Source: Bradyrhizobium sp. MOS003
GTDB taxonomy: Bacteria > Pseudomonadota > Alphaproteobacteria > Rhizobiales > Xanthobacteraceae
Length of the DNA stretch: 64,000 nt
Assembly: GCF_003020125.1 (NCBI RefSeq)
Contig: NZ_PYFW01000002.1
Span: 418,501-482,500, forward strand
Direction: 5' to 3'
A program made the position numbers and the translations under genes. Below are positions 17,392-27,193 of the stretch, piece after piece. Position 1 is the first letter of the stretch. Each line of letters begins with the position of its first letter. Under the pieces are notes generated by a model. It did no database searches. It saw only the letters and a program-made list of their open reading frames with translations, and was not told the origin of the DNA.

Positions 17392-17613
17392 CCGGGATGC
17401 CGTATGGTTGGAATGCAAAACAAATACGTAGCGGGATCGATCCGGGTCGCCGGCCGCGGGCTTCTGTAATCATTGGCCGAAACGGGCCAGGACAACAAGA
17501 TGCGGCAACGACAGGACGCGGCCGCGTTGCAATGCCGCAGCGTGTCATTGATCGGCATCAAGCGACCGGCCGGGAAGAGCGGCTATCGTCCTCAACTCCA
17601 AGGGTTGCATGGG

Positions 17614-18012
17614 ATGATCGAGGTGTCCGACTTCGGCAACAACGACTCCGCCTCTCCGGTCCGCCGGCGCACGGGCATCGACCCGATCAGCGCGGTGAAG
17701 ATGCCCGAAAAACTGACGGCAGCCGTCGATGCCTGGGCTGAGTCACATCAGCTGACCCGCTCGGATGCAATCTGTCAGCTGATCGAGCTGGGTCTGAAGA
17801 CGGCGCCCTCGGTCCTCTCCTTGGCGCACCCGATCGCATCGGACGCCACCAGGATCGAAGAGATCGCAGTCCACGAGATCAAGGCGCTGCTCGATCCGGC
17901 ATTGCCGGCCGACGAACGCGAGCGCCGCATCCGCCGCCTCACCGAAGGGCCGCCGGAATTTTCACACGAGCGAATCGACCTGCCGAAGGACCCGCCGAAG
18001 CACCGGACGTGA
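17614..18012 (+). CDS. ribbon-helix-helix (CopG-like) protein
   Basis: From the ATG at 17614 the 132-residue product has a ribbon-helix-helix domain (ISAVKMPEKLTAAVDAWAESHQLTRSDAICQLIELGL, about residues 27-63), a short hydrophobic linker and a charged C-terminal tail. RHH proteins bind DNA as dimers and often autoregulate. An open frame continues upstream, but this start places the domain normally. No toxin partner is adjacent. Confidence 0.6.
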   Translation: MIEVSDFGNNDSASPVRRRTGIDPISAVKMPEKLTAAVDAWAESHQLTRSDAICQLIELGLKTAPSVLSLAHPIASDATRIEEIAVHEIKALLDPALPADERERRIRRLTEGPPEFSHERIDLPKDPPKHRT

Positions 18013-18017
18013 GATAG

Positions 18018-18227
18018 CTAGTGCAGCTTCTCGTCCTGGCGCTTGCGCAAGCTATCGAGAGCCGCATCGTGGCAGCCGACCAGGCGTACGAATTGCTGCG
18101 GATACATTTCGTGGCCGTGATCACCGGAATTCTGATGCGTCATCGGCGGGCAACGGACGTCGTCCGGCTTGCCGCGCGATTGCTCCGTCCGGCCCTGACC
18201 TGAAGCGGTTACGTTGGGCATGGTCAT
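18018..18227 (-). CDS. small unknown protein
   Basis: A strong ribosome site (GGAGCAGTCC) precedes the ATG at 18225-18227 and gives a 69-residue polar product beginning MTMPNVTASGQGRTEQSRGK with two Cys and several His. It converges on the RHH gene with five bases between the stops. No family is recognised; the good initiation region is the main evidence. Confidence 0.4.
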   Translation of the reverse strand: MTMPNVTASGQGRTEQSRGKPDDVRCPPMTHQNSGDHGHEMYPQQFVRLVGCHDAALDSLRKRQDEKLH

Positions 18228-18353
18228 GGACTGCTCCCTGTCGATTAGGGCAGATCGATTGACGTAACCCAATCGATTGCGGGGCATCTTATGACCAAAT
18301 CCGGCTGAGTGTCATTGTGCCGGATCAATTCAATTGTGGCGGCGGGGTTCCGC

Positions 18354-19076
18354 TTACGCCGTGTTTCCCGCATCGATGGTGAAGACGGTCCCGGTGACGT
18401 TGCGACCGCCCTCTCCCAGGAGATATTCCACCATGCGCGCAACGTCGTCTGTCTCCGGCAGGCGGCGCAGCGCGCTGCGGCCGGCGATGCGCTTGCGCGC
18501 CTCGTCGGACAGGCTGTGCGTGAGCTCGGTGTCGATGAAGCCCGGCGCGATCGCGTTCACGGTGATGCCGAGCTTGCCGACCTCCCGCGCCAGCGAGCGG
18601 GTGAAGCCGGTGGCAGCCGCCTTGGTCGCGCCGTAGACGGACAAGCCGTTGTAGCCGGTGGTCGCGATGATCGAGGAGATGTTGATGATGCGGCCGGCGC
18701 CGTCGGCCATCATCTGCCGCGCGACGTATTTGGTGAGGATGATCGGCGACAGCACGTTGAGCTGCACCAGCGCCTCGATCTCGGAATTGTGCATGGTGGC
18801 AAGCAGGCCTTCGGTGCCGAGGCCGGCATTGTTGACGAGGCCGTAGGTCGGGCCGAATTCGTCGCGCACGAGTTTTGCGAACGCCGGAATGGCGTCGATC
18901 ACGGCAAGATCGCAGGCGCGGAAATGCAGGCGCCCGCTCGACTCGGCAATCGCCGCCTTGAGCTCGTCGCTCTCGCGCCGCGCCGCCGCGATCACGTTGT
19001 AGCCGGCGCCGACCAGACGTCTGCCGATCGCAAGACCGATGCCGCGGCTGCCGCCGGTGACGAGGACATTATGCAT
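18354..19076 (-). CDS. short-chain dehydrogenase/reductase (FabG-like)
   Basis: This 240-residue SDR has the cofactor motif TGGSRGIG (7-14), NNAG, catalytic Ser/Tyr/Lys in ISSI...YGATKAA and the PGFIDTEL region. Such enzymes reduce 3-oxoacyl or related carbonyls with NAD(P)H. It overlaps the upstream AMP ligase by eight bases and is last in the acyl-activation cluster, so its substrate is probably tethered to the cluster's carrier protein. Confidence 0.83.
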   Translation of the reverse strand: MHNVLVTGGSRGIGLAIGRRLVGAGYNVIAAARRESDELKAAIAESSGRLHFRACDLAVIDAIPAFAKLVRDEFGPTYGLVNNAGLGTEGLLATMHNSEIEALVQLNVLSPIILTKYVARQMMADGAGRIINISSIIATTGYNGLSVYGATKAAATGFTRSLAREVGKLGITVNAIAPGFIDTELTHSLSDEARKRIAGRSALRRLPETDDVARMVEYLLGEGGRNVTGTVFTIDAGNTA

Positions 19077-20451
19077 CGGTGCGCGCCAGTTTTCCGGCCG
19101 GGGTGACGTCGAGCGTCTCGACGAAGCGGATCACCGCCGGCACTTTGTGAGACGCGAGCTGCGCGCGGCACTGATCGAGGATCTGCTCGCGGATCTCCTT
19201 CGCGCAGGCGGGATCGGTGCCCTCGGCGAGAATCACGTCGGCGACGACGATGCCGCCGGTGATCGGGCTCTTGCGCGATTTGGCCCGCGACATCCGCACG
19301 TCGGAATGGCGATTGATGACCGCTTCGATCTCTTCGGGATGGACCTTCAGCCCGCCGATATTGATGATGCCGCCGCGGCGGCCCACGAAATAGTAGCGAT
19401 CGCCGCGCAGCTCGACGATGTCGCCGCTGTCGACAAATCCATCGCCATCGGTGAGCGCGGCGGCATTGCGGCCGACATAGGCATGTGCGGTACGCGTCGA
19501 ACGGATACGGAGCGAACCGTCGACCACTTTCATCTCGACGCCATTGCGATTGCCGAGATAGTCGGCCGGAAAGCCTTCCAGCCCGTCATTGACGGCAAAA
19601 CCGACACCGGCTTCGGTCGAGGCATAGGCATGACCGACGGAGGAATTGGGGAATGACGCCTTCAGCCCGTCGAGTACCGCCTGGTCGGCGATTTCGCCGG
19701 AGAGGCGGACATAGCCCGGTGTGAACTGCGCGGCCGAACCGCTCATCAGGAGCTTGCGCCAGTGCGAGGGGGTGCCGGAGATGTGCGAGACCCCGCGCGC
19801 CTTCAGCCGCGCGACGTGATCGCCGAGCGCCTCGTGCGGGTCGGACAGCACCATCGAGCCGCCGGAAAGGACGGCGCGGAGGAATATCTGCAGGCCGCCA
19901 TAGCGGCGGATGTCGTAGAACGTCGCCCAGACCGGCGCTGGTCCCCGTGCGGGGCCTTCGGCAACGATCGCACCGGTCAGCGCGTCCAGCGTGTGGCCGA
20001 CGATCTTAGGCACGCCTGAGGTGCCTGAGGTGAGCATCAGCCATTCCGTCGCGCGTTCGGTCTTGGCCGGCGCGGTGGCTTCGAGCGGCAATTGCGCGGT
20101 GACGATGAGCGGGACGCCTGTGCCGGCCCAGCGATCTGGCTCGTCGGTGAAGACGGCGTCGATTCCGGCATCGGCGATCAACGCATCCAGATGCGCCGGA
20201 TTCAGGTCGGGCGGGCACAGCAGCATGCGACGGGCGATGCCGTCGAGCTCGATCATCGCGAGGCCCGACCGCAGCTGATCGGACAATTTGAGCAGCACGG
20301 AGCGGCCGGACAATTCGCGCAGGCGGCCGCCCAGGACCGTCTGCGACAGGATATCGGTCAGCGACACGCAGACGTTCGCGTCGGACAGCGTACGGCCGGT
20401 CAGCTCCGCGCCGAGATGGTCGCGAAGCGCGAAGATCTCACGCGGGGACAT
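19069..20451 (-). CDS. stand-alone AMP-dependent acid ligase
   Basis: This 460-residue protein belongs to the ANL superfamily: LMLTSGTSGVPKIVGHT (A3 core), HAYASTEAG (A5), DSGDIVEL and FVGRRGGIINIGGLKVHPEEIE (A7-A8), and the catalytic Lys in TPAGKLARTD at the C-terminus. It is shorter than typical acyl-CoA synthetases, with a reduced N-terminal subdomain. It overlaps the ACP gene by 14 bases, suggesting it loads an acid onto that carrier rather than onto CoA. Substrate unknown. Confidence 0.8.
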   Translation of the reverse strand: MSPREIFALRDHLGAELTGRTLSDANVCVSLTDILSQTVLGGRLRELSGRSVLLKLSDQLRSGLAMIELDGIARRMLLCPPDLNPAHLDALIADAGIDAVFTDEPDRWAGTGVPLIVTAQLPLEATAPAKTERATEWLMLTSGTSGVPKIVGHTLDALTGAIVAEGPARGPAPVWATFYDIRRYGGLQIFLRAVLSGGSMVLSDPHEALGDHVARLKARGVSHISGTPSHWRKLLMSGSAAQFTPGYVRLSGEIADQAVLDGLKASFPNSSVGHAYASTEAGVGFAVNDGLEGFPADYLGNRNGVEMKVVDGSLRIRSTRTAHAYVGRNAAALTDGDGFVDSGDIVELRGDRYYFVGRRGGIINIGGLKVHPEEIEAVINRHSDVRMSRAKSRKSPITGGIVVADVILAEGTDPACAKEIREQILDQCRAQLASHKVPAVIRFVETLDVTPAGKLARTDA

Positions 20452-20683
20452 TTTCGTAGGCCCGCACGAAATCGCCCACCGTGGCGGGAAACGCTGCGTC
20501 CTCGGAAATGGTGAAGGGATCGACGCCGGTCTCGTCCTCGAGACGCGCGACCAGAATGGCGAAGGCGAGCGAGTCGAAACCCGTCTCGTGCAGCGACAGA
20601 TCGTCCGAGAGTGCGGGAAGCGTGACGTGCTGCTCTTTGGCGATCTGCTGGATCGCCTCGATGACCTTAGACCTTACCGACAT
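20438..20683 (-). CDS. acyl carrier protein
   Basis: This 81-residue acidic protein has the carrier fold with the phosphopantetheine site GFDSLAFA (Ser38) and helices on either side. It is distinct from the housekeeping AcpP, whose motif is normally LGADSLDTVELVM. It sits between two adenylate-forming enzymes and an SDR, so it is probably a dedicated carrier for that small pathway. Confidence 0.87.
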   Translation of the reverse strand: MSVRSKVIEAIQQIAKEQHVTLPALSDDLSLHETGFDSLAFAILVARLEDETGVDPFTISEDAAFPATVGDFVRAYENVPA

Positions 20684-20826
20684 GGCTGGCTCGCTTTATT
20701 ATCGTTGGTGTTGCGGCGGCTCTTGCTGGCCGCCTCCCCATGGGGCGCTTGTTTACCCGAGAGAAGTAAATGGCTTCTTGGACAATTCAGATAAAATTGG
20801 ACCTATCTGCGGATTTTTGGCGAGAT

Positions 20827-22641
20827 CTACAGCCTGATCGAGCCGTCCACGATCCGCCCATGGGCCTCCGTATCCAACGCCACATAGGCCGCGGACTTCG
20901 GGTCTGCCATGAATAGCGGATCGGACATCGCGGCAGGATCGAAGCCTTCCCGTGCGAGGTCGCCCTTCTTCTGCTTGAACGTCTCGGTCGCATCGATCTC
21001 GCTGGAGATGCGGATGAAGACCGGGCGCGCATAGGCCGGCAGGCGTTGCGCCAGATATGCGGGCAATGCCGCGATGTCGAAGCCCTCATTGACGACGATC
21101 GCGCTCATGCCGGCGCGGCCGTCCGCCCCGGGAATGCTGACGCCGTAGGTGGTGGCGTCGACCACGCCGGTAAAGTCGCGCATCGCGTCGTTCACCTCCG
21201 AGGTCGCGACGTTCTCGCCCTTCCAGCGGAAGGTGTCACCGATCCGATCGACGAAATGGAAAAAGCCCTTGTCGTCGATCCGCATCAGGTCGCCGGTACG
21301 GAACCAGGCATCGCCCCACGCGAAGACATCGCGTAGAACCTTCTTCTGGGTCTCGCCTGCATCGGTGTAGCCCTCGAAGCGGCCGCCGCCTTCATCGGCG
21401 GTACCGATGCGGCCGATGGCCTCGCCAGCCTCACCGCGGGCGCAGGCGAGGCAAAACCCCTCTTCGTTGCGCAGCGGCACGCCACTGTCGGGGTCGAGCC
21501 TGACGAGATTTGCCGGAAAGCGATGCGCCAGCAGCGGCGGGATGCGGCCGATCGCGCCCGGCTGTCCCTCGACGTTGAACAGCGAGAAATTGCCTTCCGT
21601 CGCCGCATAGAATTCGAGGATACGCGGAATGGCAAAGCGCGCCTGAAAGTCTTCCCAGATGTCGCCGCGCAGGCCGTTGCCGCAGACGAGGCGGAGACGA
21701 TGCCGGTTCTCATATTCCGAGGGTGCCGCCTTGAGCAGATAACGGCAGAGCTCGCCGATATATTGAAACAGCGTGCAGTCATGCCGCACGATGTCGGACC
21801 AGAAATGCGAGGCCGAGAATTTCTCCGCGATCACCACCGAGCCGCCGGCGGCGAGCATGCTGCACGGCGCGACGATGCCGCCGACCGAGTGGAACAGCGG
21901 CAGGCAATCGTAGAGCCGGTCTTGCGGGCTCGCGCCTGTGAGACCGGCGAACCAGAAGCCCCAATTGAGAATGCGGCGGTGGCTGATGCTGGCGGCTTTC
22001 GGCAGGCCTGTCGTGCCCGAGGTGTAGATCAGCAGCGCACGGTCGTCGATGGTGACGTCACCGCGTTCCTCTGGCGACATGGGAGCATCGTCCAGCGCCG
22101 CGAGGGCGACGTCGATGGCGCGCTCGCTGCGGGCATCGCCATGGGTCCAGACCTTGGCCTGCGTCTTCAAATGCGGCGTTGCAGTCTCCAGCATCTCCGT
22201 CAGCTCATGCGCCACGATGATATGCGAGGGCTTTGCGACATCGAGGCAATGCGCGAGCGAGGGTCCAACCAGCTTGGTGTTGAGCAGCGCGGCCACGCCG
22301 CCGATCCGGCTGATGCCGAGCCATGCCGCGACATAATCGATGCCGTTCGGCATGATCAAGGCGACCGTATCGCCCTTGGCAACGCCGGCCGAGCGCGCCC
22401 AGCGCGCGTAGCGGTTGATGCGCTTCGACAGGCCTTCGTAGTCGAGACTTGCGTCGTCCGTGACCAGCGCGACGCGGTCGGGCTGGCGCTGTGCCCAATC
22501 GTCGATGACGTCGGCGAACAGACGTCCCGGCAGCGTCTCGATGCGCGCGGTGAGCTCGATGGCCTTCAGCCAGATCTTTGAAGCCGAAGGCGCACGCGCG
22601 GCTTTCGAGCGCTCGATGATACTGGTCGTCATACCGTTCAT
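20827..22641 (-). CDS. FATP-like long/very-long-chain acyl-CoA synthetase
   Basis: The 604-residue protein is an ANL enzyme of the fatty-acid-transport-protein branch: IYTSGTTGLPKAASISHRR (AMP binding), EFYAATEGNFSLFN, GDLMRIDDKGFFHFVDRIGDTFRWKGENVAT and a C-terminal ETFKQKKGDL with the catalytic Lys. It should activate long-chain fatty acids to acyl-CoA or acyl-AMP. It is the first gene of the cluster, with 143 bases before the ACP gene that may hold a second promoter. Confidence 0.85.
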   Translation of the reverse strand: MNGMTTSIIERSKAARAPSASKIWLKAIELTARIETLPGRLFADVIDDWAQRQPDRVALVTDDASLDYEGLSKRINRYARWARSAGVAKGDTVALIMPNGIDYVAAWLGISRIGGVAALLNTKLVGPSLAHCLDVAKPSHIIVAHELTEMLETATPHLKTQAKVWTHGDARSERAIDVALAALDDAPMSPEERGDVTIDDRALLIYTSGTTGLPKAASISHRRILNWGFWFAGLTGASPQDRLYDCLPLFHSVGGIVAPCSMLAAGGSVVIAEKFSASHFWSDIVRHDCTLFQYIGELCRYLLKAAPSEYENRHRLRLVCGNGLRGDIWEDFQARFAIPRILEFYAATEGNFSLFNVEGQPGAIGRIPPLLAHRFPANLVRLDPDSGVPLRNEEGFCLACARGEAGEAIGRIGTADEGGGRFEGYTDAGETQKKVLRDVFAWGDAWFRTGDLMRIDDKGFFHFVDRIGDTFRWKGENVATSEVNDAMRDFTGVVDATTYGVSIPGADGRAGMSAIVVNEGFDIAALPAYLAQRLPAYARPVFIRISSEIDATETFKQKKGDLAREGFDPAAMSDPLFMADPKSAAYVALDTEAHGRIVDGSIRL

Positions 22642-22813
22642 GCTTTCGGGGCTGTCTGCTCTCTTCCCAAGCTTAGCCCGCGCGCTTTGCCCAGGTGTTA
22701 AGAGACAGGGTAAAACCCGGTTAGTACGCGATTAACTCTAGCGATCCTTTACCAAGCCGGCGGGATCGGCGTGCGCGGTTGCGTGATTTTTGCGATAGCA
22801 AGGCGAGAATGGG

Positions 22814-23803
22814 ATGCAGACCATGATCGCCAGACGACATTTCCTTCAGACCGCCGCCAGTGCCGCAGCCGCGCTCGCCGCGCCGCGCGCTTTTGCCCTC
22901 GGCAACCCCTCCTATCCCTCGCACAGCGTGAAATGGGTGGTGCCTTATGCGCCGGGCGGCGCCACCGACGTGCTGTCGCGGCTACTCTGCCAGCGTCTGT
23001 CCGAACGGCTCGGCCAGACCTTCGTGGTCGAGAACAAGCCGGGTGCCGGCAGCAATATCGGGACGCAGGCCGTGATCACCTCGGCACCCGACGGCTACAC
23101 GCTGCTGCTGACTTCGACCGCGAACGCGATCAACGCCTCGTTCGATCCGGCGCTGCCGTATGATTTCGCCAAGAGCATCGCGCCGGTCGCCGGCGTCGCG
23201 CGAATTCCGCTGGTGCTGGTCGTCAACAACGACCTGCCGGTCAAGACCGTCGCCGACTTCATCGGCTACGCCAGGGCCAATTCCGGCAAGATATCGATCG
23301 CCTCCTCGGGCATCGGCACCTCGCTGCACCTCTCGGGCGAATTGTTCAAGTCGATGGCCGGCGTGCAGTTCACTCACGTCCCCTATCGCGGCTCGGCACC
23401 GGGCCTGACTGACGTGATGAGCGGCCAGATCCAGGGCATGTTCGACAATGTCACCTCGTCCTTCGAGCTGGTGCGCGCCGGCAAATTGCGCGCGCTCGGC
23501 ATCACCACGCGCGAGCGCTCCGAGATCCTGCCCGACGTGCCTCCCATCTCCGACACGCTGCCCGGCTATGAGACGAGCTCGTTCTACGGCGTCGGCGCCC
23601 CGCACGACACGCCGCGCGAGATCGTCGACCTGCTCAATCGCGAGATCGACGCCGCGCTGTCCGATCCCGCCATCAAGGCCCGCATCGCCGAACTCGGAGC
23701 TGTCCCGCTGCACGGCACCGCCAATGAGTTCGGCGGCATGCTGACCGACGAGACCGGTCGCTGGCGCAAGGTCGTGGAGCTATCGGGGATCAGGAAGGAA
23801 TAG
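22814..23803 (+). CDS. Bug/TctC family periplasmic solute-binding protein
   Basis: The 329-residue protein has a Tat-like leader (ARRHFLQTAASAAAALAAPRAFA) and the Bug fold: WVVPYAPGGATDVLSRLL, VVENKPGAGSNIG, THVPYRGSAPGLTDVMSGQIQGMFDN. These proteins bind small carboxylates for tripartite TctAB transporters or sense them. No TctA/TctB genes are next to it, as is common for orphan Bug proteins in Bradyrhizobium and Bordetella. Confidence 0.87.
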   Translation: MQTMIARRHFLQTAASAAAALAAPRAFALGNPSYPSHSVKWVVPYAPGGATDVLSRLLCQRLSERLGQTFVVENKPGAGSNIGTQAVITSAPDGYTLLLTSTANAINASFDPALPYDFAKSIAPVAGVARIPLVLVVNNDLPVKTVADFIGYARANSGKISIASSGIGTSLHLSGELFKSMAGVQFTHVPYRGSAPGLTDVMSGQIQGMFDNVTSSFELVRAGKLRALGITTRERSEILPDVPPISDTLPGYETSSFYGVGAPHDTPREIVDLLNREIDAALSDPAIKARIAELGAVPLHGTANEFGGMLTDETGRWRKVVELSGIRKE

Positions 23804-23851
23804 CGTCTCCCGTAGCGCAGACCACGCGCGATTGCTCAGCAGCGCGCAGCC

Positions 23852-24340
23852 TCAATCCGCCGTGAATTCGAGATTGAACCGGATCGGATTGATCGGCTTC
23901 GTGACGAATCCGACCGTCTTGCCGTTCAAGCCGGCGAACGGGCCGGATGCGAACTTGACGATTCCCTTGCCCAAGGATTCGACCCCCACGAGCTTGCCGT
24001 CTTTCATCACGGCTTGGGCGGAGCCTTCGGTCAGCTGTGTCACGAGGCGTCCGCCGGGAATGCGGTGCACGCCGCCCCCGATCACCATCGTCGCCTTGGT
24101 GCCCTCCCACTCGACGACATTCGACGCGGAATAGACCGCGCCCTTCAGCAATCCCTCGACGCCGACGCAGACATAATCCTGCGCCACCAGATTGTGATCG
24201 GGACGGTCGCCAATCGGCTCCTGGGTGAAAAAGCCGGCAAGGCTGCATTCGTAACGCGCGATCACGTCCGCGCGGGCGGGCTGGAAAGCGATCATGACAA
24301 GGGTCGAGCCAATGAGCGCCGTAAGGGTGCACCTGTTCAT
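23852..24340 (-). CDS. secreted protein of unknown function
   Basis: From the ATG at 24338-24340 (ribosome site GAGGAGAT) the 162-residue product has a signal peptide (MNRCTLTALIGSTLVMIAFQPARA) and a mature beta-rich region with Cys in YECSLAGF and VCVGVEGL. No domain is recognised. It is likely periplasmic. A longer open frame extends upstream, but the signal peptide and ribosome site fix this start. Confidence 0.65.
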   Translation of the reverse strand: MNRCTLTALIGSTLVMIAFQPARADVIARYECSLAGFFTQEPIGDRPDHNLVAQDYVCVGVEGLLKGAVYSASNVVEWEGTKATMVIGGGVHRIPGGRLVTQLTEGSAQAVMKDGKLVGVESLGKGIVKFASGPFAGLNGKTVGFVTKPINPIRFNLEFTAD

Positions 24341-24485
24341 GGAAATCTCCTCGCGTCGTGCGCCCGATCTGAAGGCCGGCATGATGCCGGACTCCTGACG
24401 TCGGGCTGCGCGCCGAAAGTGTCCGGGAACGCAGCTGCACGCGTTGACCTGGCTCAACCTTCGTGGCCGACGGGAAGCTCGAGGG

Positions 24486-24782
24486 CTAGCGGCCGCGCGT
24501 CTTGGGGAAATGGTACGATGCCGGCACGTGGGCCGGATAATACGGGTTGAGATCGCAGATCGCGGAACGGCCGGAGGCCGTGGCGCGGCACTGCGGTATC
24601 GAGGTGAAGGAGCAGTCGTACCACTCCCCGCCTCCCCCATTCGCACCTGAGTAAACGTGCATGCAGACGGGGTACCGCGGATCGAAGGTCTGCGCATGCG
24701 AGGACGCGGGCGTGAGCAGCGTGCCGGCGATGATGATCAGGCCGAACGAGAAGCGCATGAACAATTTTCCGATACCCTGCAT
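24486..24782 (-). CDS. secreted DUF3551 protein
   Basis: The 98-residue protein has a signal peptide (…IIIAGTLLTPASSHAQ) and the DUF3551 pattern: PVCMHVYSG, a Gly-rich spacer, WYDCSFTSIPQCRATASGRSAICDLNPYY. Four to five conserved Cys suggest disulfides in the periplasm. An alternative ATG eight codons in is possible. It follows a paralogue by eight bases and probably shares its transcript. Confidence 0.75.
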   Translation of the reverse strand: MQGIGKLFMRFSFGLIIIAGTLLTPASSHAQTFDPRYPVCMHVYSGANGGGGEWYDCSFTSIPQCRATASGRSAICDLNPYYPAHVPASYHFPKTRGR

Positions 24783-24790
24783 CGCGGGCG

Positions 24791-25081
24791 TTAATGCTGC
24801 TTCTTGTGACGCCGGCGCGGCTGCTGCGGCGGCTGGTCGAAGCGGTAGTAGGGGTTGACGTCGCAGCTTGCCGAACGGCCCGACGCGGTCGCACGGCACT
24901 GCGGCAGCGAGGTGAAGGAGCAGTCGAAATAGTCGCCGCCGCCACCGCCGAAGCCGCCGGGCGTGTAGACGTGCATGCACACGGGGTAGTTCGGATCGTA
25001 GGTCTGGGCGCTGGCATCTGCCGCGACGAACAGCGCGGCAATCGCGGTGAGAGTCAGAATCGGCAAGCGCATGGACTTCAT
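24791..25081 (-). CDS. secreted DUF3551 protein, tandem paralogue
   Basis: This 96-residue protein starts MKSMRLPILTLTAIAALFVAADASAQ (signal peptide) and carries the same Cys framework as its downstream neighbour: PVCMHVYTPGG, DCSFTSLPQCRATASGRSASCDVNPYY. The tail is basic (RRRHKKQH). Multiple DUF3551 copies are usual in Bradyrhizobium; function is unknown. Confidence 0.78.
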   Translation of the reverse strand: MKSMRLPILTLTAIAALFVAADASAQTYDPNYPVCMHVYTPGGFGGGGGDYFDCSFTSLPQCRATASGRSASCDVNPYYRFDQPPQQPRRRHKKQH

Positions 25082-25192
25082 CCTCGAATCGACGGCCCGG
25101 CTGATGCCGACGGCCTGCTATGGCATAACACGAGGCCGGCGGCGACTGTTCCTGGGACAGATGACGGCAAGGTGAGTGCTTGGACCGCGGCG

Positions 25193-27070
25193 CTAGGTGC
25201 CGAGGCCCTGCAACACCAGCCGGTTCAGCCTCGCCGCAAACGCGGCCGGATCCTCCGGCAGTTCACCGTCCAGGATCTGCGCCTGCTCGAGCAGGAGCAG
25301 GCTGAGATCGTCGACCGCCTTCGAGCCGGCTTGCGCCTTGGTGATCGCGCCCACCATCGGATGGCGCAGATTGATCTCCAGGATCGGCTTGGTCTTCATG
25401 CCGCGGTTCTGCTGCGACAGGATGCGCTCGAGTTCGCGGCTCGGGCCCTGGCTGTCGGCGACGAGGCAGGAGGCCGAGCTGGTGAGGCGCGTTGAGGCCT
25501 TGACGTCGCTGACACGCTCGCCGAGCGCGGCCTTGATAACGGCGATGGTGGCCGCTTCGTCGGCCTCCGGCTCGTCCTTCTTTGCCTCGTCGGGGTCGTC
25601 GACGCGCGGAATCAGGTCGAGATTGAGATCGCCCTGGCTCAGCGACTTCAGCGGCTTGCCGTCGAACTCCGACGGCATCGAGGTCCAGAACGCATCGACC
25701 GGATCGGACAGCAGCAGCACCTCGATGCCGCGCGCGGTCGCAGCCTCCAGCCGCGGATTGGATTTCAGCCGTTCGATGCTGTCGCCGACGAGATAATAGA
25801 TCTCGGTCTGGTTCGGCTTGAAATCGGCGATAACCTGCTTCAGCGACCGTTTCTCGCCCGATGTCGTCGTGAAGCGCGACAGTGCCAGCAGCTTTTCGCG
25901 GCGCTCGAAATCCTCATAGATGCCTTCCTTGAGCACCGCGCCGAAGGCGTCCCAGATCTTTGCAAAATTCTCCGGATCCTTCTCGGCCAGGCTTTCGAGC
26001 TCCGACACGACGCGGGTCGCCACGGCTTTGCGGATCTGCGCCAGCTGCGGATTGTTCTGCAACATCTCGCGGGAGATGTTGAGCGGGAGGTCCTCGCTGT
26101 CGACGACGCCGCGGATGAAGCGCAAATATCCCGGGAGCAGATCGGCATCGTCCGTGATGAAGACGCGGCGGACGTAGAGCTTCACCCGGCCCTTGCGGTT
26201 CGGCTCGAACAGGTCGAACGGCTTCGTCGAGGGCGCGAACAGCAAAACGGCGTAAGAGTAGCGGCCCTCGGCGCGGTAGTGCAGCGTCATCGCGGGATCG
26301 TCGAAGGCGGATGCGATCTGCTGATAGGCCTTCTTGTAGTCGTCCGCCGTCAGCTCGGATTTCGAACGTTGCCACAACGCGCTCGCCGAATTGATCTGAC
26401 GCGGCTCGCCTTCTTCCGGCACCAGCTCGATCGGGAACAGGATGTTGTCGGAATAGGCACCGATGATGCGCTCGATCTCGAAAGCCTCGAGATATTTCTT
26501 GGCGTCGTCTTTCAGATGCAGGACGATCTCGGAGCCGCGCGTCACCCGCGCCGCTTCCTCGTCGCTCGCACGTGCGATCTCGAAGCCGGAGCCGCCGGAG
26601 GACGTCCAGGTCCAGACATCGCTCTCGCCGGCGCGGCGGCTGACCACGACGATCTTCTCTGCGACCATGAAGGCGGAATAGAAGCCGACGCCGAACTGGC
26701 CGATCAGGCCGAGGCCGTCCTTGGCCTCCTTCAGCTTGGACACGAACGCCTTCGTACCGGAGCGGGCGATGGTGCCGAGATGGTCGATCAGCTCCTGCCG
26801 CTCCATGCCGATGCCGTTGTCGGCGATCGTGAGCGTCCCGGCCGCCTTGTTCGGGATGATGCGGATTTTGAGCGCGTCGCCCTCGCCGAGCAGGGAAGGA
26901 TTTGCAATCGCTTCGTAGCGCAGCTTGTCGCAGGCGTCCGAGGCGTTTGAAACGAGCTCGCGCAGAAAGATGTCCGTCTCCGAATAGACGGAGTGCACCA
27001 TGAGGTGCAGAAGCTCGGAAACCTCGGCCTGGAAGGGCTGCGTATGCGCAGCCGTGTCTGACGTCGTCAT
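25193..27070 (-). CDS. htpG: Hsp90-family chaperone HtpG
   Basis: The 625-residue protein has the Hsp90 GHKL ATPase ([38 protein letters not shown]), the middle domain ([18 protein letters not shown]) and the C-terminal dimerisation domain. It refolds or stabilises client proteins in the cytoplasm under ATP control. Length is normal and it is monocistronic. No heat-shock promoter was identified with confidence. Confidence 0.96.
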   Translation of the reverse strand: MTTSDTAAHTQPFQAEVSELLHLMVHSVYSETDIFLRELVSNASDACDKLRYEAIANPSLLGEGDALKIRIIPNKAAGTLTIADNGIGMERQELIDHLGTIARSGTKAFVSKLKEAKDGLGLIGQFGVGFYSAFMVAEKIVVVSRRAGESDVWTWTSSGGSGFEIARASDEEAARVTRGSEIVLHLKDDAKKYLEAFEIERIIGAYSDNILFPIELVPEEGEPRQINSASALWQRSKSELTADDYKKAYQQIASAFDDPAMTLHYRAEGRYSYAVLLFAPSTKPFDLFEPNRKGRVKLYVRRVFITDDADLLPGYLRFIRGVVDSEDLPLNISREMLQNNPQLAQIRKAVATRVVSELESLAEKDPENFAKIWDAFGAVLKEGIYEDFERREKLLALSRFTTTSGEKRSLKQVIADFKPNQTEIYYLVGDSIERLKSNPRLEAATARGIEVLLLSDPVDAFWTSMPSEFDGKPLKSLSQGDLNLDLIPRVDDPDEAKKDEPEADEAATIAVIKAALGERVSDVKASTRLTSSASCLVADSQGPSRELERILSQQNRGMKTKPILEINLRHPMVGAITKAQAGSKAVDDLSLLLLEQAQILDGELPEDPAAFAARLNRLVLQGLGT

Positions 27071-27193
27071 GCGTTTACCCGGTCAAGAATAAGGAGGAAC
27101 CCGGGGTATAACGCGATCGGAGATGGGATCAAGAGGACGTGAACGGTCCCCCTTCCGGCGGACGAGCGGATTGCCCATGGAGGGCCATGCGGA

